Shown piece by piece: positions 28,103-37,423 of a stretch of DNA of 64,000 nucleotides (position 1 is its first letter; each line of letters starts with the position of its first letter). The translations under genes and the position numbers were made by a program. The notes beneath the pieces are model-generated. The model had not been told where the DNA came from. It did not search any database and saw nothing but the letters and a program-made list of their open reading frames with translations. The stretch comes from Brevundimonas sp. MYb52 (lineage in GTDB: Bacteria; Pseudomonadota; Alphaproteobacteria; Caulobacterales; Caulobacteraceae), in NCBI RefSeq assembly GCF_002979535.1, contig NZ_PCPB01000004.1:62001-126000 (forward strand), read 5' to 3'.

Positions 28103-29464
28103 ATGGATCGCCGCGCCTTCATCGCCGCCTCAGCCGCCACAACCCTGGCGACGCCCGCACTGGCGGCCTCTGCTCAGACCCGGCGCGGCAACCGCACCGA
28201 CCGGCTGCAGATCGGCGTCATCGGCGTCGGTCTGCGAGCGCAGAGCCTGATGCCCATCCTGCTGAAGCGCGACGACGTGGACATTGTCGCCATCTGCGAC
28301 ATCGAGCCCCTGATGATCGCCCGCGCCAAGGGCATGATCGCCGCCGCCGGACGGCCTGCGTCGCGCGCCTATGAGGGGGCGCCCGACCGGGCCTATCTGG
28401 ACCTTCTGGCCCATCCCGGCCTCGACGCCGTGGTCATCGCCACGCCCTGGGAATGGCACGCCCCCATGGCCATCGCCGCGATGGAGGCGAAAATCCCCGT
28501 CGCCTGCGAGGTCATCGCCGGGGTGACGTTGCAGGACCACTGGGACCTGATCGAGGTCCATGAGCGCACCGGCACCCCCTATATGGTGCTGGAAAACGTC
28601 TGCTATCGCCGCGATGTCCTGGCGGCGCTGAACATGGTGCGGGCGGGCCTGTTCGGCGAGTTGGTCCACCTGCAGGGCGGCTATCAGCACGACCTGCGTG
28701 CGGTGAAGTTCAACAGCGGCGACCCCGAACGCCCCTATGGCGGCGGCGTCGAGTTCGGGCCGAAAGGCTGGTCCGAGGCGCGCTGGCGCACCTGGCACTC
28801 GGTCAACCGCAACGGCGAGCTCTATCCGACCCACGGCATCGGCCCGATCGCCAACTACATCGACCTGAACCGGGGCAACCGGATGGTCAATCTGACCAGC
28901 CACTCGTCCAAGGCGCGCGGCCTGCACGACTATGTGGTCAAGACCGGCGGCGCCGATCACCCCAATGCCGCCGTCAAGTTCAAGCTGGGCGACGTGGTCA
29001 CCACCTCGATCACCTGCGCCAACGGCGAGACCATCCTGCTGCAGCACGACACCAGCCTGCCCCGCCCCTATTCGCTGGGCTTCCGGGTCCAGGGCACGGG
29101 CGGCCTCTGGATGGATGTGAACAAGTCGGTCCACATCGAGGGCCGCAGCCCGGCCCACCAGTGGGACGCGCAAGAGGCCTGGTTCGAGCAGTACGACCAC
29201 CCGCTGTGGAAGACCCACGAGGCCCTCGCCGCCGGGACCGGCCACGGCGGCATGGACTTCTTCGTCATCCACGCCTTCATCGAAGCCCTGAAGGCCAAGG
29301 CGCCCATGCCGCTGGACATCTATGACGGCGTCAGCTGGAGCGCGATCACCCCCCTGTCGGAACAGTCGATCGCGGAGGGCGCCCGCACCCTGGACTTCCC
29401 CGATTTCACGCGTGGCAAGTGGAGCGAGCGCCAGCCTAGCTTCGGCTTCGACGGACGCTACTAG
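28103..29464 (+). CDS. Gfo/Idh/MocA-family secreted protein, GH109-like
   Basis: The ATG at 28103, with AAGGAG upstream, gives 453 residues. The start MDRRAFIAASAATTLATPALA is a Tat signal, so the protein is exported folded with cofactor. The NAD fold (LQIGVIGVGLRAQSLMPIL, VAICDIEPLMI) and VVIATPWEWHAPMAIAAMEA are typical of Gfo/Idh/MocA. The later parts YPTHGIGPIANYIDLNRGNRM and LLQHDTSLPRPYSLGFRVQGT resemble GH109 NAD-dependent glycosidases (alpha-N-acetylgalactosaminidase type). The substrate is unproven; many homologues are uncharacterised. Its stop shares CTAG with the next, convergent gene. Confidence 0.85.
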   Translation: MDRRAFIAASAATTLATPALAASAQTRRGNRTDRLQIGVIGVGLRAQSLMPILLKRDDVDIVAICDIEPLMIARAKGMIAAAGRPASRAYEGAPDRAYLDLLAHPGLDAVVIATPWEWHAPMAIAAMEAKIPVACEVIAGVTLQDHWDLIEVHERTGTPYMVLENVCYRRDVLAALNMVRAGLFGELVHLQGGYQHDLRAVKFNSGDPERPYGGGVEFGPKGWSEARWRTWHSVNRNGELYPTHGIGPIANYIDLNRGNRMVNLTSHSSKARGLHDYVVKTGGADHPNAAVKFKLGDVVTTSITCANGETILLQHDTSLPRPYSLGFRVQGTGGLWMDVNKSVHIEGRSPAHQWDAQEAWFEQYDHPLWKTHEALAAGTGHGGMDFFVIHAFIEALKAKAPMPLDIYDGVSWSAITPLSEQSIAEGARTLDFPDFTRGKWSERQPSFGFDGRY

Positions 29465-29745
29465 GCCCCCTTGCGCCCCATCAATGGCGACAGGGTCTGG
29501 TTGACCTCGTCCATAACCGAGCCCTTGCCGGCGGCCACGCGAGCCTCCAGTTCGTCGGCCCGCTCCTGCAGACGGCGAATCTCTTCGACGCGCGGGTCGT
29601 CCTCCGGCACGGCGGTCAGGGCCGCGCGACGGGTCTCGATCTCGACCAGCAGGGCGTCGAAGCGCTTGTGGTCCAGCCCCTCGCCCTGCTCGAACAGGGC
29701 GATCGCCTCTTCCAGGGCGGCTTCGAAGGCGGCTTGATCGGGCAT
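29461..29745 (-). CDS. Small helical hypothetical protein
   Basis: From the ATG at 29745 the product is about 94 residues (MPDQAAFEAALEEAIALFEQ onward). It is almost wholly charged helix (FDALLVEIETRRAALTAVPE, VEEIRRLQERADELEARVA), likely a coiled coil, with no signal or membrane segment. The family is not recognised. Starts further upstream add a short basic stretch and cannot be excluded. Confidence 0.65.
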   Translation of the reverse strand: MPDQAAFEAALEEAIALFEQGEGLDHKRFDALLVEIETRRAALTAVPEDDPRVEEIRRLQERADELEARVAAGKGSVMDEVNQTLSPLMGRKGA

Positions 29746-29868
29746 AGGCCTCATCCTCATTATGCTTACGCTTTTCAATGAGCGGACGCGGCGAGGGTTC
29801 CGTCTTGGCCGCCGCTCACGAAGGGTTTACGGGCGGGCCATCCGTCGCCAGCCAGAAGGAGCGCCCCG

Positions 29869-30630
29869 ATGCGAACCCTGACCATCCCCGCCGCCCTGCT
29901 GGCCCTGTCCCTGACGCTCACGGCCTGCGACGGCCTGCCGCCCGCCGCCTCGGTTCCGGCGGCCGAGGTCGCCGGCGCGACCTGCGACATTCCCGCCGAC
30001 CTGACCCCCGCCCGCCCCTACCGCATCCCGACGGACGAGGCCGCGCCCGATGTACCGGTCGCCTTCAACATGCTGGCCGTCAGTTGGTCGCCCCAGGCCT
30101 GTCGTTCGGGCAAGGACTACCCGGACGCGCGTTATCAGTGCGCCCAGAACCAGTTCGGTCTGACCCTGCACGGCCTGTGGCCCAACGGCGCGGATAACAG
30201 GCACCCGCGCTACTGCGCCGCCCCCGGCCCGGCCATCCCGGTCGAGACGGTGAAGAAGAACTTCTGCATGACCCCCTCGCCGTCGCTGCAACAGCATGAA
30301 TGGGCCGCCCACGGCACCTGCGGCTGGGACAGCCCCGAGGCCTATTTCGAACAGGCCGCGCGAATGTGGAACGGCCTGAACAAGCCCGACCTGGAGGCCA
30401 TCCCGGCCGAGCGCCTGACCGCCGGCGCCATCCGCGACGCCTTTGTCGCCGCCAATCCCGGCCTGCCGCGCGAAGGCGTCTTCATCGCCACCACCGACGG
30501 CTGGTTCCGCGAGGCGCGGCTCTGCTACTCCAAGGACTATCGTCCCATGCGCTGCCCGCGCGGCCTGGGCGCGCCTGACCGCGAGCGGCTGAAGCTGGCG
30601 CCGACGGGAACCACGCAAACGACCCGTTAA
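29869..30630 (+). CDS. Ribonuclease T2 family lipoprotein
   Basis: The 253-residue protein has a lipoprotein signal (ALSLTLTACDGLP). Both RNase T2 active-site motifs are present: CAS I in FGLTLHGLWPNG and CAS II in HEWAAHGTCGW, each with its catalytic His, and the Glu and Lys neighbours of CAS II are partly kept. Six or more cysteines could form disulfides. It should degrade RNA non-specifically in the periplasm or outside the cell, like RNase I of enterics. Single-gene unit. Confidence 0.9.
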   Translation: MRTLTIPAALLALSLTLTACDGLPPAASVPAAEVAGATCDIPADLTPARPYRIPTDEAAPDVPVAFNMLAVSWSPQACRSGKDYPDARYQCAQNQFGLTLHGLWPNGADNRHPRYCAAPGPAIPVETVKKNFCMTPSPSLQQHEWAAHGTCGWDSPEAYFEQAARMWNGLNKPDLEAIPAERLTAGAIRDAFVAANPGLPREGVFIATTDGWFREARLCYSKDYRPMRCPRGLGAPDRERLKLAPTGTTQTTR

Positions 30631-30689
30631 CCGAAGCGGCGCAGCCTCGCAGTCGCAGCCCGTGTGGGCCGTCTTGTGGAGCGCCGCCG

Positions 30690-31067
30690 ATGTCGACCGT
30701 GCTGACCCAGAGCTACCGTCGCCAGCGCGACCATTTCGAGCCGCAGGACCTGGACCCGCAGGAACAGCGCCGCCTGCGCGGCCAACTGGAGCAGATCGAC
30801 TACGCCGCCTTCGTCTCGAACCGCGAGGTCCTCGGCCAGACCCTGTCGCGGGTCGAGGTCGCCACCTTCCAGAAGTTGGCCGTCCTGACCGCCAACGCCC
30901 GCGCCCGCTGGGCCGCCGAGGCCCTGCGCCTGTCTGAATCCGGCTCGGCCGTCACGCCCGACCAGACCGCCCGCCTGACCGCCGCCCGCACCGCCTATGA
31001 GGAACTGGCCGAGGCCTATGAGGCCCTGCGCCGCATGGTCGAGCGGGGCTATCTGACCTTGCGATAG
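30690..31067 (+). CDS. Hypothetical helical protein
   Basis: The 125-residue product is soluble and mainly helical (HFEPQDLDPQEQRRLRGQLE; FQKLAVLTANARARWAAEAL; LTAARTAYEELAEAYEALRR). No signal peptide or known motif is seen. It sits 59 bases after the RNase T2 gene and 27 before the next gene on the same strand. It is kept because the composition and start are normal and no competing gene exists. Confidence 0.6.
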   Translation: MSTVLTQSYRRQRDHFEPQDLDPQEQRRLRGQLEQIDYAAFVSNREVLGQTLSRVEVATFQKLAVLTANARARWAAEALRLSESGSAVTPDQTARLTAARTAYEELAEAYEALRRMVERGYLTLR

Positions 31068-31094
31068 AGCCGCCTTCATGCGCCTATCAGCGGC

Positions 31095-31868
31095 ATGATC
31101 GCCGCCGCAACCCTTTTGTCCGCCCTGCTCGTCGCCGCTCCGGCGGCCGCGCAGGACCAGGACGGCTGGACCCTGACGGAGGCCAGCGGCGCCCTGATCG
31201 CCAGCGCCAGCTATGAGAGCGGCCAGTCCTTTGTCGTCCGATGTCGCAACAAGCGCCTGGACGTCATGATGACCGGCGTGCCGACCGAATCCGGCCCGCA
31301 AACCCGTCGGCTCGAATGGGCGGCGCAAGGCGGGGAGCATCAGAGACAGACCTGGCTCAACCTTGCCGATCAGCCCATGATCTTCGCTAGCCGCCCCGCC
31401 CATGTCGCCCGCATCTTGAAAAAGGGCGGCATGGCGTCGGTTCGATTGCCAGCCAGCAGCGAGACCGCCCAGGCCCATCGATACGACCTACCTCTCCCGT
31501 CCGACCCTGACGGCCTCGATCAGGTCCTCGCCGCCTGCGAAACCCGACTGGACGATCCGCGCGACGATCTGATCGAGATCGATCCGCCCTACGAACGTCC
31601 CGGCGTCTTTCCCGACATCTGGCAAAGGTTCGCGGCGCCGCAGTATCCCAACAGCGCCATGTCGGCCGGCGCCGGAGAGGTCCTGTTCAGTTGCATCGTG
31701 GCCGAGGCCGGCCGACTGCGCGATTGCCGCATCGAGATGGAGAACCCGCCGCGCGTCGGCTTCGGGCAAGCCACCCTGGACGCCCTGCCTTCCTCGCGCT
31801 TGCGCCTCGGACCGGGCGTCGAGCCCGGCCGTCTCGTCGTCAGCCGCACGCTCTACCGCCTGGACTAG
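31095..31868 (+). CDS. Periplasmic protein with TonB C-terminal-like domain
   Basis: The 257-residue protein has a signal peptide (LLSALLVAAPAAAQDQ). A middle beta-rich domain follows, then a C-terminal region from about residue 180 (PDIWQRFAAPQYPNSAMSAGAGEVLFSCIVAEAGRL) with the pattern P-x-YP...G-x-V-x-x-x-x-V..G.....C.I of TonB C-terminal domains. There is no transmembrane anchor, so it is not a classical TonB energy transducer. Function unknown. Confidence 0.7.
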   Translation: MIAAATLLSALLVAAPAAAQDQDGWTLTEASGALIASASYESGQSFVVRCRNKRLDVMMTGVPTESGPQTRRLEWAAQGGEHQRQTWLNLADQPMIFASRPAHVARILKKGGMASVRLPASSETAQAHRYDLPLPSDPDGLDQVLAACETRLDDPRDDLIEIDPPYERPGVFPDIWQRFAAPQYPNSAMSAGAGEVLFSCIVAEAGRLRDCRIEMENPPRVGFGQATLDALPSSRLRLGPGVEPGRLVVSRTLYRLD

Positions 31869-31965
31869 AAGGGCCTGTCCATCCGGGCGACCGGCCCTCG
31901 CCGAGATTACAGAACAAAGATACCCAGGCTTGCACCAAGCGTGGCCGTTCCCCTTATCCAGGGGC

Positions 31966-32511
31966 ATGAAACCTCTGGCTCCCCTCCTCGCGGCCCTGCT
32001 CCTGCTCACGGCCTGCGGTCCCTCGGCTCGCACTGACGACGCGCCCGCACCCGTGGCCGTGGCGGACAACCGAGCGCTAGCGGCCTTGTTCAGGGACGAT
32101 CAGGCCGCACGCAAGGACGGCGGGCCCGATCTGATGGAAAGCCTCGCCGACGCCGAGCGCCGGGAGCAGGTCCGGGCCATGCTGGACCGGGACGAGGTGC
32201 GTTCCGGCAAGGACTACTGGCACGCTGGCTTCATCTTCCAGCACGGCGACCGGCCCGAAGACTTCCTGCTGGCCCACGCCCTGGCGACCGCCGCACTGAG
32301 CCTGGGCGAACAGGACGGCGCCTGGCTGGCCGCCGCCAGCCTGGACCGCTACCTGGTGGCGACGGACCGACCTCAGATTTACGGCACCCAGTTCATCGCC
32401 ATTCCAGATCAAGCGACGATCCAGAGCGCCCTCGACCGCGACCTGCTCACCGACGCCGTTCGCAAGGCGAGCCGCGTGCCGCCCCTGGCCGAGCAGACGC
32501 CCCCGCCATGA
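31966..32511 (+). CDS. Lipoprotein, DUF6624-like
   Basis: The ATG at 31966 gives 181 residues with a lipoprotein signal (PLLAALLLLTACGPS, Cys17). The mature part carries DRDEVRSGKDYWHAGFIFQH, AHALATAALSLGEQDGAWLAAASLDRYLV and RPQIYGTQF, which match the DUF6624 pattern as I remember it. The role of the family is not known. It lies alone between the TonB-like gene and a convergent Pro-rich gene. Confidence 0.7.
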   Translation: MKPLAPLLAALLLLTACGPSARTDDAPAPVAVADNRALAALFRDDQAARKDGGPDLMESLADAERREQVRAMLDRDEVRSGKDYWHAGFIFQHGDRPEDFLLAHALATAALSLGEQDGAWLAAASLDRYLVATDRPQIYGTQFIAIPDQATIQSALDRDLLTDAVRKASRVPPLAEQTPPP

Positions 32512-32557
32512 TCCAGGCCGGGACCTGCACCGCCCCCCGAACCCTCGGCCAGCGGCT

Positions 32558-33529
32558 CTAGTCCAGCGGCTGGGGCTTGGTGACGATCGGGGCGTCGGGG
32601 TCCGCCTGGGCCGGACGGGCCGCGGTCGGCGCGGGGCCGGCGGGCGGAGCCGGCTCGGGCGCCGGAGCGATCACCACGACCGGCGGCGGCGGCGCAACGA
32701 CAGGCGGTGCGACGGGTGCGGCCGTAGCTGCCGCCAGGGTTTCAGTTGAAGCGGCGACGCTGGCCCGACGCGGTGCGACCGGGCGCGGCGCTGTGGGCCG
32801 GACTGCTGGCGCAACGACAGGCGGCGCGGCGGCCAAGGAGGTCTCGGTCTCAATCGGCGCCGCCGTGTCCGTCGTCGGCAGGGGCACAGCGGACGAAGGC
32901 GAGGCCTCCGAGGTCGAGGCCGGCGCGACCGGAGCCGGTTCACTGTTCGCGCGGGTGATCAGCCAGGTGGCCAGGGGAGCGCCGATCACGACAACAGCGG
33001 CGGCGGCGACATAGAGCGGCGCGCGGTTGACGCCCTTGCGGGACGCAGAAAGCGGCGCGGCGGCCGGAGGCGTGACGGACGCCGTTTCGATCCGGGGGGC
33101 GGGCGTCGGAGAGAGCTTGGCGGCGGATGCGGGCGCGGCGACCGGAGCCTCTGCGGTTTTCGGCAAGGCGCGCGGCGTGGCGTCCACCGGCGCGGCCGGG
33201 GCGGCTACTGGCGCAGCGGGCCGAGCGGGTTGCGGCTGCGGCGCGCTCGGCATGGGCGCGGTGATCAGGTTCGGCGCAGCGGCCGGCGGCGTCGGACGGC
33301 GCTGCGGCACGAGCGAACCGGTGAACATGCTGCCGGACGACGGACGCGGCGCGACCGCTGCGACGGAAGGCTGAGGCGTCGGTCGAGGCGTCGGCTGAGG
33401 CGTCGCGACCGGCGGCGTCAGGCCCGCGCCGCGCGGCAGAGGTCCGGCGCGGAAGGTGGTCTGGGGCGGGCGGCCCCACTGCACCGGACGGCGGGCGAAG
33501 GGAACGGACTTGTCGTCGGCGTCGGACAT
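32558..33529 (-). CDS. Pro/Ala-rich single-pass membrane protein
   Basis: The 323-residue protein has a long Pro/Ala-rich N-terminal part, one membrane helix (APLYVAAAAVVVIGAPLATWLI, about residues 172-193) and a second Pro/Ala/Val-rich outer part ending DAPIVTKPQPLD. Low complexity prevents a family call. The plan (cytoplasmic tail, one helix, Pro-rich periplasmic arm) is shared with the gene at 36860-37423, so the two may be paralogues. Many overlapping open frames in this stretch come from its biased composition. Confidence 0.7.
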   Translation of the reverse strand: MSDADDKSVPFARRPVQWGRPPQTTFRAGPLPRGAGLTPPVATPQPTPRPTPQPSVAAVAPRPSSGSMFTGSLVPQRRPTPPAAAPNLITAPMPSAPQPQPARPAAPVAAPAAPVDATPRALPKTAEAPVAAPASAAKLSPTPAPRIETASVTPPAAAPLSASRKGVNRAPLYVAAAAVVVIGAPLATWLITRANSEPAPVAPASTSEASPSSAVPLPTTDTAAPIETETSLAAAPPVVAPAVRPTAPRPVAPRRASVAASTETLAAATAAPVAPPVVAPPPPVVVIAPAPEPAPPAGPAPTAARPAQADPDAPIVTKPQPLD

Positions 33530-33627
33530 TCGGTCTCCGGCGCCGGGCGGCGCGCATCACGAAGAAGGTCGGCAGACCTTCAAACTGCTGAGCGAGTTCG
33601 GCGGTTTCGTGACGCGCTGAATGGACC

Positions 33628-34398
33628 TCAGTTCTTCAGACGATAGCCCGTCTTGAAGATCCAGCCCACCGCCGCCAGGCAGGCGAAGAAGAAGCCCAGC
33701 GTCGCCGTCAGGCTGAGACCCACGCTGACATCGCCAATGCCATAGAAGGCCCAGCGGAAGCCCGAGATCAGGTAGACCACCGGGTTGAACAGGGTCACCG
33801 TGCGCCAGCCGTCCGGCAGCATATCGATCGAATAGAAGGCCCCGCCGAGGAAGGTCAGGGGCGTGACGATCAGCATGGGGATCATCTGCAGCTGCTCGAA
33901 ATTCTGCGCCCAGACCCCGATGATGAAGCCGAACAGGCTGAAGGTCGTGGCGATCAGGATCAGGAAGGCCAGCATCCAGAAGGGGTGCAATATCTGCAAC
34001 GGCACAAACAGCGCCGCCGTGGCCAGGATGATCAGGCCCAGCACCGCCGACTTGGTCGCCGCCGCCCCGACATAGGCGATGACGATCTCCAGCGGACTGA
34101 CGGGCGCCGACAGGATCTCATAGATGGTGCCGGTGAATTTCGGGAAATAGATGCCGAAGCTGGCGTTGAAGATCGACTGGGTGAACAGGCTCAGCATGAT
34201 CAGGCCCGGCACGATGAAGGCGCCGTAAGGCACGCCCCCGACCTCCTGCATCCGACTGCCGATGGCCCCGCCGAAGACAACGAAATAGAGCGCCGTGGTG
34301 ATCACCGGCGTCACGATCGACTGCCACAGGGTGCGCAGGGCCCGCGCCATTTCGAAACGATAGATGGCCCAGACGCCATGTCCGTTGAAGGTCATCAC
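33628..34398 (-). CDS. ABC-2 type transporter permease (YadH-like)
   Basis: The 256-residue membrane protein has six predicted helices and the ABC-2/DrrB-NodJ pattern ([73 protein letters not shown]). Its start overlaps the stop of the ATPase gene (GTGATGA; GTG at 34398 or ATG at 34395). With that ATPase it makes a two-gene exporter of unknown substrate, similar in size and layout to E. coli YadGH. Confidence 0.9.
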   Translation of the reverse strand: MMTFNGHGVWAIYRFEMARALRTLWQSIVTPVITTALYFVVFGGAIGSRMQEVGGVPYGAFIVPGLIMLSLFTQSIFNASFGIYFPKFTGTIYEILSAPVSPLEIVIAYVGAAATKSAVLGLIILATAALFVPLQILHPFWMLAFLILIATTFSLFGFIIGVWAQNFEQLQMIPMLIVTPLTFLGGAFYSIDMLPDGWRTVTLFNPVVYLISGFRWAFYGIGDVSVGLSLTATLGFFFACLAAVGWIFKTGYRLKN

Positions 34399-35342
34399 GC
34401 GCTCTCCCCTTCGCTCGTGCTGTCGCGGTGAACCAGGCTGACGAAGATGTCTTCCAGCGAGCTCTGGCGGGTGTTCAGGTCCTTGAAGGCGATGCCCAGA
34501 TCGGACAGGCGGCGCAGCAACGACGGCACCCCCGTCTTCTCGGCGTGGGCGTCAAAGGCGTATTCCAGCTCCCCGCCCTCATTCTTCAGGCTCAGGTCCC
34601 ACTCGGCCAGCTCCGGAGGGATGACCGTCATCGGCTCCTGCAGGTTCAGCGTCAGGGTCTTCTTGCCCAGCTTGCGCATCAGGGTGGCGGTCTTCTCGAC
34701 CAGGATCAGCTCGCCCTTGAGGATGACCCCCACCCGGTCGGCCATCTCCTCGGCCTCTTCGATATAGTGGGTGGTCAGGATGATGGTGACGCCGCGCTCT
34801 CGCAGCTTGCGCACCAGGCCCCACATGTCGCGGCGCAGTTCCACGTCCACGCCCGCCGTGGGCTCGTCCAGGAACAGGATGTCGGGCTCATGGCTCAGGG
34901 CCTTGGCGATCATGACGCGGCGCTTCATACCGCCGGACAGGGTCATGATCTTGGCGTCCTTCTTGTCCCACAAGGACAGGTCGCGAAGGATGCGCTCGAT
35001 ATAGGCCGGGTTCGGCGCCTTGCCGAACAGGCCCCGACTGAAGGTGACGGTGGCCCAGACGGTCTCGAAGGCGTCGGTCGTCAGTTCCTGCGGCACCAGA
35101 CCGATGCGCGTGCGGGCGGCGCGATAGTCCTTCTGGATGTCATGGCCGTCAGCGATCACCGTGCCGGTCGAGGGCGTGACAATGCCGCAGACGATGGAGA
35201 TCATCGTCGTCTTGCCCGCCCCGTTCGGCCCCAGCAGGGCGAAGATCTCGCCCTTCTCGATGTCCAGATCGACGCGCTTTAGCGCCTGATGACCGGATTT
35301 ATAGGTCTTGGTCAGACCTTGAATGGAAATGACTGACGGCAT
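34395..35342 (-). CDS. ABC transporter ATP-binding protein (YadG-like)
   Basis: The 315-residue ATPase has Walker A ([16 protein letters not shown]), the Q-loop (GLVPQEL), the signature ([15 protein letters not shown]), Walker B ([17 protein letters not shown]) and the switch His ([17 protein letters not shown]). A C-terminal extension of about 80 residues may contact the permease. It is the first gene of the pair, with the permease overlapping its end. Confidence 0.92.
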   Translation of the reverse strand: MPSVISIQGLTKTYKSGHQALKRVDLDIEKGEIFALLGPNGAGKTTMISIVCGIVTPSTGTVIADGHDIQKDYRAARTRIGLVPQELTTDAFETVWATVTFSRGLFGKAPNPAYIERILRDLSLWDKKDAKIMTLSGGMKRRVMIAKALSHEPDILFLDEPTAGVDVELRRDMWGLVRKLRERGVTIILTTHYIEEAEEMADRVGVILKGELILVEKTATLMRKLGKKTLTLNLQEPMTVIPPELAEWDLSLKNEGGELEYAFDAHAEKTGVPSLLRRLSDLGIAFKDLNTRQSSLEDIFVSLVHRDSTSEGESA

Positions 35343-35481
35343 AGGCCCTCCCGGCGCAGGTTGCGCAGATAGGGAGGCGCCTGAACAGGCTCAAGGCCTG
35401 ACGGCGACGCTGATCCCACACGACGAAACCGCGTTATAGTGTCGATCTTCCAGAAGGCCCCCAGAGACGCAAGGTTCGCCC

Positions 35482-36804
35482 ATGACCGGTTCCCGTTTCC
35501 TCGCCGTCGCCGCCCTGCCCCTGATCCTCGCCCTGTCCGCCTGCGAGACCGAGAGCACCCTGCCTGAAAGCCTCGGCTTCGGGGCGAACCCGCAACTGCC
35601 GCAGGCCCGCGTCCAGCGCGTCCCAACGGTCAAGATCGCCCCCGCCGTCGGCTGGCCCGCGGGCGGCGCCCCGATCGCGGCCCAGGGCCTGGCAGTGAAC
35701 GCCTTCGCCACGGGCCTTGACCATCCGCGCTGGCTCTATGAACTGCCCAACGGCGATGTCCTGGTGGCCGAGACCAACGCCCCGGCCAAGCCTGAGGCCA
35801 GCGACGGAGGCGGCATACGCGGCTGGTTCGAGCGCCGCATCATGGGCAAGGCGGGCGCCCGCGCGCCCAGCGCCAACCGCATCACCCTGCTGCGCGACGC
35901 CGACGGCGACGGCGTGGCCGAGACGAAGACCGTCTTCCTGTCCGGCCTGACCTCCCCCTTCGGCATGGCCCTGATCGGCGACCGCCTGTTCGTCGCCAAC
36001 GCCGACGCCGTGGTCGCCGTCCCCTATCAGACCGGCCAGACGCGCATCGACGCTGCGCCGGTCAAGGTCGCGGACCTGCCCGGCGGGCGCAATCATCACT
36101 GGACCAAGAGCCTGGTGGCCTCAAGGGACGGCTCGAAGCTCTATGTCGGCGTCGGCTCCAACTCCAACGTCGGCGAGAACGGGCTGGACGAAGAGGTCGA
36201 CCGCGCCGCCGTGCTCGAGATCGACCCGGCCACCGGCGCCCGCCGCGTCTTCGCCTCGGGCCTGAGGAACCCGATCGGCATGGCCTGGAACCCTGAAGAC
36301 GGCCGCCTCTGGGTCTCGGTCAACGAGCGGGACGAGATCGGCGACGACCTGGTCCCCGACTACATGACCTCGGTCACGCCCGGCGGCTTCTACGGCTGGC
36401 CGTGGAGCTATTACGGCCAGACCGTCGATGCGCGGGTCCAGCCGCCCCGCCCCGACATGGTCGCCAGGGCCATCAAGCCCGACTACGCCCTCGGCTCGCA
36501 CACCGCCTCATTAGGCCTGACCTTCTATACCGGCGCCCTGATGCCCCAGTGGCGCAACGGGGCCATCGTCGGCCAGCACGGCTCTTGGAACCGCAACCCG
36601 CCCGCCGGCTACAAGGTCATCTTCGTTCCCTTCAGCGGCGGCAAGCCGGCGGGTCCCCCGCAGGACGTCCTGACCGGCTTTCGCAACGACAAGGGCGAGG
36701 CCATGGGCCGGCCGGTCGGGGTTCTGGGCGTCCGCTCCGGCGCGCTTCTGGTCGCCGACGACGTGGGGAATATCATCTGGCGCATAACGCCCGCCCGCCC
36801 CTGA
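35482..36804 (+). CDS. PQQ-dependent sugar/sorbosone dehydrogenase-like lipoprotein
   Basis: The 440-residue protein has a lipoprotein signal (PLILALSACETES). The rest is a beta-propeller of the glucose/sorbosone dehydrogenase family: FATGLDHPRWLYELPNGDVL, LLRDADGDGVAETK, GRNHHWTKSLVASRDGSKLY, VFASGLRNPIGMAWNPEDGR, VNERDEIGDDLVPDY and GFYGWPWSYYG. It should oxidise a sugar or aldehyde in the periplasm using PQQ, although many family members are uncharacterised and PQQ binding is not proven by motif alone. Confidence 0.88.
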   Translation: MTGSRFLAVAALPLILALSACETESTLPESLGFGANPQLPQARVQRVPTVKIAPAVGWPAGGAPIAAQGLAVNAFATGLDHPRWLYELPNGDVLVAETNAPAKPEASDGGGIRGWFERRIMGKAGARAPSANRITLLRDADGDGVAETKTVFLSGLTSPFGMALIGDRLFVANADAVVAVPYQTGQTRIDAAPVKVADLPGGRNHHWTKSLVASRDGSKLYVGVGSNSNVGENGLDEEVDRAAVLEIDPATGARRVFASGLRNPIGMAWNPEDGRLWVSVNERDEIGDDLVPDYMTSVTPGGFYGWPWSYYGQTVDARVQPPRPDMVARAIKPDYALGSHTASLGLTFYTGALMPQWRNGAIVGQHGSWNRNPPAGYKVIFVPFSGGKPAGPPQDVLTGFRNDKGEAMGRPVGVLGVRSGALLVADDVGNIIWRITPARP

Positions 36805-36814
36805 TCCCTCAATG

Positions 36815-36839
36815 AAAAGGCCCGGCGTGAGCCGGGCCT
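36815..36839 (-). terminator. Intrinsic terminator
   Basis: AGGCCCGGC (36818-36826) pairs with GCCGGGCCT (36831-36839) around GTGA. On the minus strand the stem is followed by TTTT, so it ends the Pro/Ala-rich gene at 36860. It lies between two convergent genes and may serve both. Confidence 0.8.
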
Positions 36840-36859
36840 CTCAGGCTGCACCGTCCCAA

Positions 36860-37423
36860 TCAGTTCGGCGGCGTGATCACAATGGGTGCGGGCGGCGCTG
36901 CTGGCGTAGCAGGAGCCGGAGCCGACGGCGTCGTCGGGACTTGCGGCGCGACCGACAGATAGGGCTGCGGTCCTGGCGACACGATCGGCGCGACCGGTTC
37001 GACGGCCGGTTCAACCGGCGCAGGCGCGGCGCGTTCAGCCCTGGCTAGAGGCGTCGACGCCCTGGCCGGGGCCGGGATCGCGCGACGTTCGACCGGCGCG
37101 GCGGCCGCCGGGGGAATGGGCGTCGCCGTCGTCAATTCGGCCGGCGTCTCCATGGGAATGGTCGCCGCCGTCAGCGGTGAAACCTCGGACGCGATGGCGG
37201 ACGGCGCGGCCTCCAGGGGCGTCGGCGCCGGCTCGGCGGGCTGCATCAGCATAGCGGCGGCGGCACCGCCCAGCACCAGAACGCCCAGAGGCGCCAGGAT
37301 CATCCAGGTCTTTAGCGGCTTGTTCGACTTGCGAGCGCCGCTGCGGGCATAGACCGGGACATAGGCCTCGCTGTCGACCCGAGCGGCGGCGGGACGAACC
37401 TGATCAGTATAGGTCACGGACAT
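36860..37423 (-). CDS. Pro/Ala-rich single-pass membrane protein
   Basis: The 187-residue protein has a short cytoplasmic part with RSGARKSNKPLKTW, one membrane helix (MILAPLGVLVLGGAAAAMLM, about residues 41-60) and a Pro/Ala/Thr-rich outer arm ending PIVITPPN. It shares its plan with the gene at 32558-33529. No family is recognised. Such proteins might span the peptidoglycan, but nothing here proves it. Confidence 0.7.
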   Translation of the reverse strand: MSVTYTDQVRPAAARVDSEAYVPVYARSGARKSNKPLKTWMILAPLGVLVLGGAAAAMLMQPAEPAPTPLEAAPSAIASEVSPLTAATIPMETPAELTTATPIPPAAAAPVERRAIPAPARASTPLARAERAAPAPVEPAVEPVAPIVSPGPQPYLSVAPQVPTTPSAPAPATPAAPPAPIVITPPN

